Positions 5,242 through 6,472 of a DNA stretch of 6,472 nucleotides are shown here, piece after piece (position 1 is the stretch's first letter; every line of letters starts with the position of its first letter). The notes beneath the pieces are model-generated. The model saw only the letters and a list, made by a program, of their open reading frames with translations. It did no database searches and was not told the DNA's origin. The stretch comes from Paracoccaceae bacterium. Its GTDB lineage: Bacteria > Pseudomonadota > Alphaproteobacteria > Rhodobacterales > Rhodobacteraceae. The translations under genes were made by a program, and so were the position numbers. The stretch lies in NCBI GenBank assembly GCA_020441345.1, contig JAGRMK010000163.1, forward strand, positions 1 to 6,472, given 5' to 3'.

Positions 5242-6045
5242 ATGTCCAGCCGGCATGACGATCCGTCCCGCGACCCGGTGTTCGGTGCGCCGCTTTGCGT
5301 GCCCGGCTGGCAGGTTCGGCTGGCGACGACCGCGGACCTTCCGGCGATCGCGGCGCTTCGCGCGCGGGCGTTCCGCGGCGATCCCGCGGCGCGCGATCTG
5401 GATGATTTCGACTCGGACAGTCTGCATCTTTGGGTTGGCCGCACCGGGGCAGGGCGGGGGGCGGACCCCGGATTGCGGGCCACGCTGCGGTTGCGAGTGC
5501 ATCGCACGGCAGAGGCGCTGTTGTCGGGCTATGCCGCGCAGTTCTATGACCTGAGCGCCCTCGCCCGTGCACCGGGGCCGGTGGTGGAGCTTGGCCGTCT
5601 GTGCCGCGCGCCGGACGCGGGCGGGGCGCAGCCGGACGGGGACGGGCTGCGGCTGGTCTGGGGCGGGGTGGCGCGGATCGTATTGAACAGCCGGGCGGCA
5701 CGGTTGATCGGCTGCACCTCGTTTGCGACCACCACACCCGCCACGCTGGCCCCGGCGCTGAACCTGCTGGCGGCCCGCTATCTCGGCCCAGAATCGTTGC
5801 GCCCGGCGATCAAGGCCCCGCGCGTGCACCGACTCGAAACCTCGCCGCGCCCCCTCGACCCGGCGGCGCCCGGCCTGTTGCCTCCACTGTTGCGGCAATA
5901 TCTGGCGCTTGGGGGCTGGGTGTCGGATCATCTGGTAATCGACCGGGATCTGGGCACCAGCCATGTTTTCACCTGCGTCGATATCGCGACGATGCCGCAG
6001 GCGCGCAAACGCGTTCTGACGCGCTTGTCGGCGGGACAGGGCTGA
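5242..6045 (+). CDS. GNAT-fold N-acyltransferase of the OlsB/GlsB type (aminolipid synthesis)
   Basis: Encodes 267 residues resembling OlsB, which transfers a 3-hydroxyacyl group from ACP to the amino group of ornithine, making lyso-ornithine lipid. A related Rhodobacteraceae enzyme, GlsB, does the same with glutamine. Landmarks are WQVRLATTADLPAIAALRARAF (23-44, GNAT start), the beta strand plus VELGRLCRAPD (115-125), LIGCTSFATTTPATLAPAL (155-173), and the long C-terminal block LPPLLRQYLALGGWVSDH (213-230) followed by VIDRDLGTSHVF. In OlsB this block reads LPPL-x-YL-x-LG-x-V-D with a T-x-V pair later. No signal peptide or membrane span is seen. ATG 5242 has AGGA 12 nt upstream, a long spacing, yet the conserved region begins about 22 residues in, so no shorter start fits. 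The gene lies between msrB (divergent) and rpsB. No olsA-like second acyltransferase is in the window. The family call is fairly firm; ornithine versus glutamine cannot be decided here, so no symbol is given. Confidence 0.75.
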   Translation: MSSRHDDPSRDPVFGAPLCVPGWQVRLATTADLPAIAALRARAFRGDPAARDLDDFDSDSLHLWVGRTGAGRGADPGLRATLRLRVHRTAEALLSGYAAQFYDLSALARAPGPVVELGRLCRAPDAGGAQPDGDGLRLVWGGVARIVLNSRAARLIGCTSFATTTPATLAPALNLLAARYLGPESLRPAIKAPRVHRLETSPRPLDPAAPGLLPPLLRQYLALGGWVSDHLVIDRDLGTSHVFTCVDIATMPQARKRVLTRLSAGQG

Positions 6046-6052
6046 GACCCTG
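6037..6052 (+). terminator. Small hairpin overlapping the acyltransferase stop codon
   Basis: CAGGG (6037-6041) and CCCTG (6048-6052) form a perfect 5-bp stem around a 6-nt loop that contains the TGA stop. No T-run follows (next bases are CGAAAACC). It is too weak for a convincing terminator, and no better one was found between this gene and rpsB, so some readthrough into rpsB is possible. Confidence 0.2.
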
Positions 6053-6114
6053 CGAAAACCCGTCGGAATCGCACACACACAAGGCCGCCAGCCGCAAAAC
6101 ATGCCGCTTTCCCC

Positions 6115-6143
6115 TTGCCGAAGGTCGGGCTTCGCGGTAATGG
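6115..6143 (+). promoter_or_regulatory. Possible rpsB promoter
   Basis: TTGCCG (6115-6120) and TAATGG (6138-6143) are 17 nt apart. The -35 matches 3 of 6, and the -10 is poor unless shifted to GGTAAT (6136-6141), which leaves only 15 nt between the hexamers. A start near 6150 would give an rpsB leader of about 108 nt containing the repeats and the folded element downstream. A 5-bp hairpin (CGAAG with CTTCG, 6119-6134) overlaps it. Confidence 0.25.
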
Positions 6144-6154
6144 GCGCGCACTTC

Positions 6155-6190
6155 ACAGGTGGGACAGGGCCTGACAGGGAGACATCCTGT
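6155..6190 (+). repeat. Three ACAGG repeats and a complementary CCTGT in the rpsB leader
   Basis: ACAGG occurs at 6155-6159, 6164-6168 and 6174-6178. The last two are part of a longer GACAGGG direct repeat spaced 10 nt (6163-6169 and 6173-6179). CCTGT at 6186-6190 can pair with any of them. The nearest pairing gives a 5-bp stem with a 7-nt loop. This lies just upstream of the main leader fold before rpsB. The repeats are short, and chance is possible. Confidence 0.4.
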
Positions 6191-6194
6191 TTGG

Positions 6195-6250
6195 TCCACC
6201 GGTTGGGCGAAAGCCCTGAATGTCTCGCCCTACGCGCAAACCGGAAAGGA
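6195..6250 (+). promoter_or_regulatory. Folded rpsB 5' leader with possible Shine-Dalgarno masking
   Basis: Two perfect 6-bp helices stack on the same 5' strand: CCGGTT (6199-6204) with AACCGG (6239-6244), and GGGCGA (6205-6210) with TCGCCC (6225-6230). They leave an 8-nt bulge (6231-6238) and a 14-nt loop (6211-6224). Outside the fold, TCC (6195-6197) can pair with GGA (6248-6250), which is the core of the rpsB Shine-Dalgarno AAGGA. A competing hairpin, GGGC-GAAA-GCCC (6205-6216), has a GNRA tetraloop and uses the same 5' bases, so the two forms exclude each other. E. coli rpsB is known to be repressed by its product S2 through the mRNA leader; a similar role here is inference. Confidence 0.5.
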
Positions 6251-6257
6251 AAACCAC

Positions 6258-6472
6258 ATGGCGCTTCCCGAATACTCCATGCGTCAGCTCTTGGAAGCTG
6301 GCGTTCACTATGGCCACCAGACGCAGCGCTGGAACCCGCGCATGGGTCAATACATCTATGGCCAGCGCAACGGCATTCATATCATCGACCTGACGCAGAC
6401 GGTCCCGATGCTGGACCAGGCGCTGAAAGTCGTGCGCGACACCGTCGCCCGTGGCGGCCGCATCCTGTTCGT
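6258..6472 (+). CDS. rpsB: 30S ribosomal protein S2, N-terminal part (cut by window edge)
   Basis: 71 complete codons and 2 further bases are present; the rest lies beyond the right edge. S2 is an essential protein of the small ribosomal subunit. The start MALPEYSMRQLLEAGVHYGH and the following QTQRWNPRMGQYIYGQRNGI match the N-terminal S2 signature, continuing with HIIDLTQTVPMLDQAL. ATG 6258 has AAGGA 7 nt upstream (6246-6250). In most bacteria tsf (elongation factor Ts) follows rpsB, but that is outside this window. Its leader contains the folded element at 6195-6250. Between the acyltransferase stop and this start are 212 nt with no other gene. Confidence 0.97.
   Translation, partial: MALPEYSMRQLLEAGVHYGHQTQRWNPRMGQYIYGQRNGIHIIDLTQTVPMLDQALKVVRDTVARGGRILF

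Noticed and set aside
5195..5737. Upstream extension of the msrB frame to about 313 residues
   Set aside because: The extra 181 residues are Arg/Pro/Ala-rich antisense of the acyltransferase gene. The strong GGAGG before ATG 5194 and the family length fix the start there.
6072..6081. Five CA dinucleotide repeats
   Set aside because: Too short to be meaningful; no sign of phase variation since it lies in no coding frame and at no clear promoter.
5224..6156. Minus-strand open frame of 310 codons opposite the acyltransferase
   Set aside because: Its Arg/Gln/Pro-rich translation has no domain, while the plus strand carries the OlsB/GlsB-type motifs.

Overview
The window reads as a chromosomal housekeeping segment from an alphaproteobacterium, most likely Rhodobacterales (Rhodobacter/Paracoccus/roseobacter group). 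The reasons are the high GC content, the Rhodobacter-like wording of IhfA, L32, BamE and the MerR protein, and the set of neighbours (ihfA-merR, fabH, plsX, rpmF, DUF177, bamE, msrB, an OlsB/GlsB-type acyltransferase, rpsB). Taxonomy is inferred from recognised protein sequences, not from a search. No mobile element, CRISPR array, tRNA or rRNA is visible.

Left half, minus strand, read from right to left. It starts with yceD (DUF177), followed by a 171-nt gap with candidate signals, then rpmF (ribosomal protein L32), plsX and fabH. plsX and fabH overlap by 4 nt (ATGA). This is the widely conserved cluster that puts an L32 gene beside the genes that start phospholipid and fatty-acid synthesis. 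A 118-nt gap follows, with a terminator-like hairpin and a promoter carrying a perfect TTGACA. It leads into ihfA and, 3 nt further on, a MerR-family regulator that runs off the left edge.

Right half. A 214-nt intergenic region separates yceD from the divergent lipoprotein gene bamE. bamE converges on msrB (methionine-R-sulfoxide reductase, minus strand) across a GC-rich hairpin. msrB in turn is divergent, by 47 nt, from a GNAT-fold gene resembling the acyl-ACP-dependent amino-acid N-acyltransferases that make ornithine or glutamine lipids. A 212-nt leader region then precedes rpsB (ribosomal protein S2), which is cut off by the right edge.

The themes are envelope lipid synthesis (FabH, PlsX, the OlsB/GlsB-like enzyme), outer-membrane assembly (BamE) and ribosome production (L32, DUF177, S2). 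The genes are ordinary. The strongest structure not explained by coding is in the rpsB 5' leader: a 12-bp interrupted helix that can extend over the Shine-Dalgarno sequence and competes with a small GNRA-tetraloop hairpin. It looks like a candidate autoregulatory leader. No wholly new system was found.
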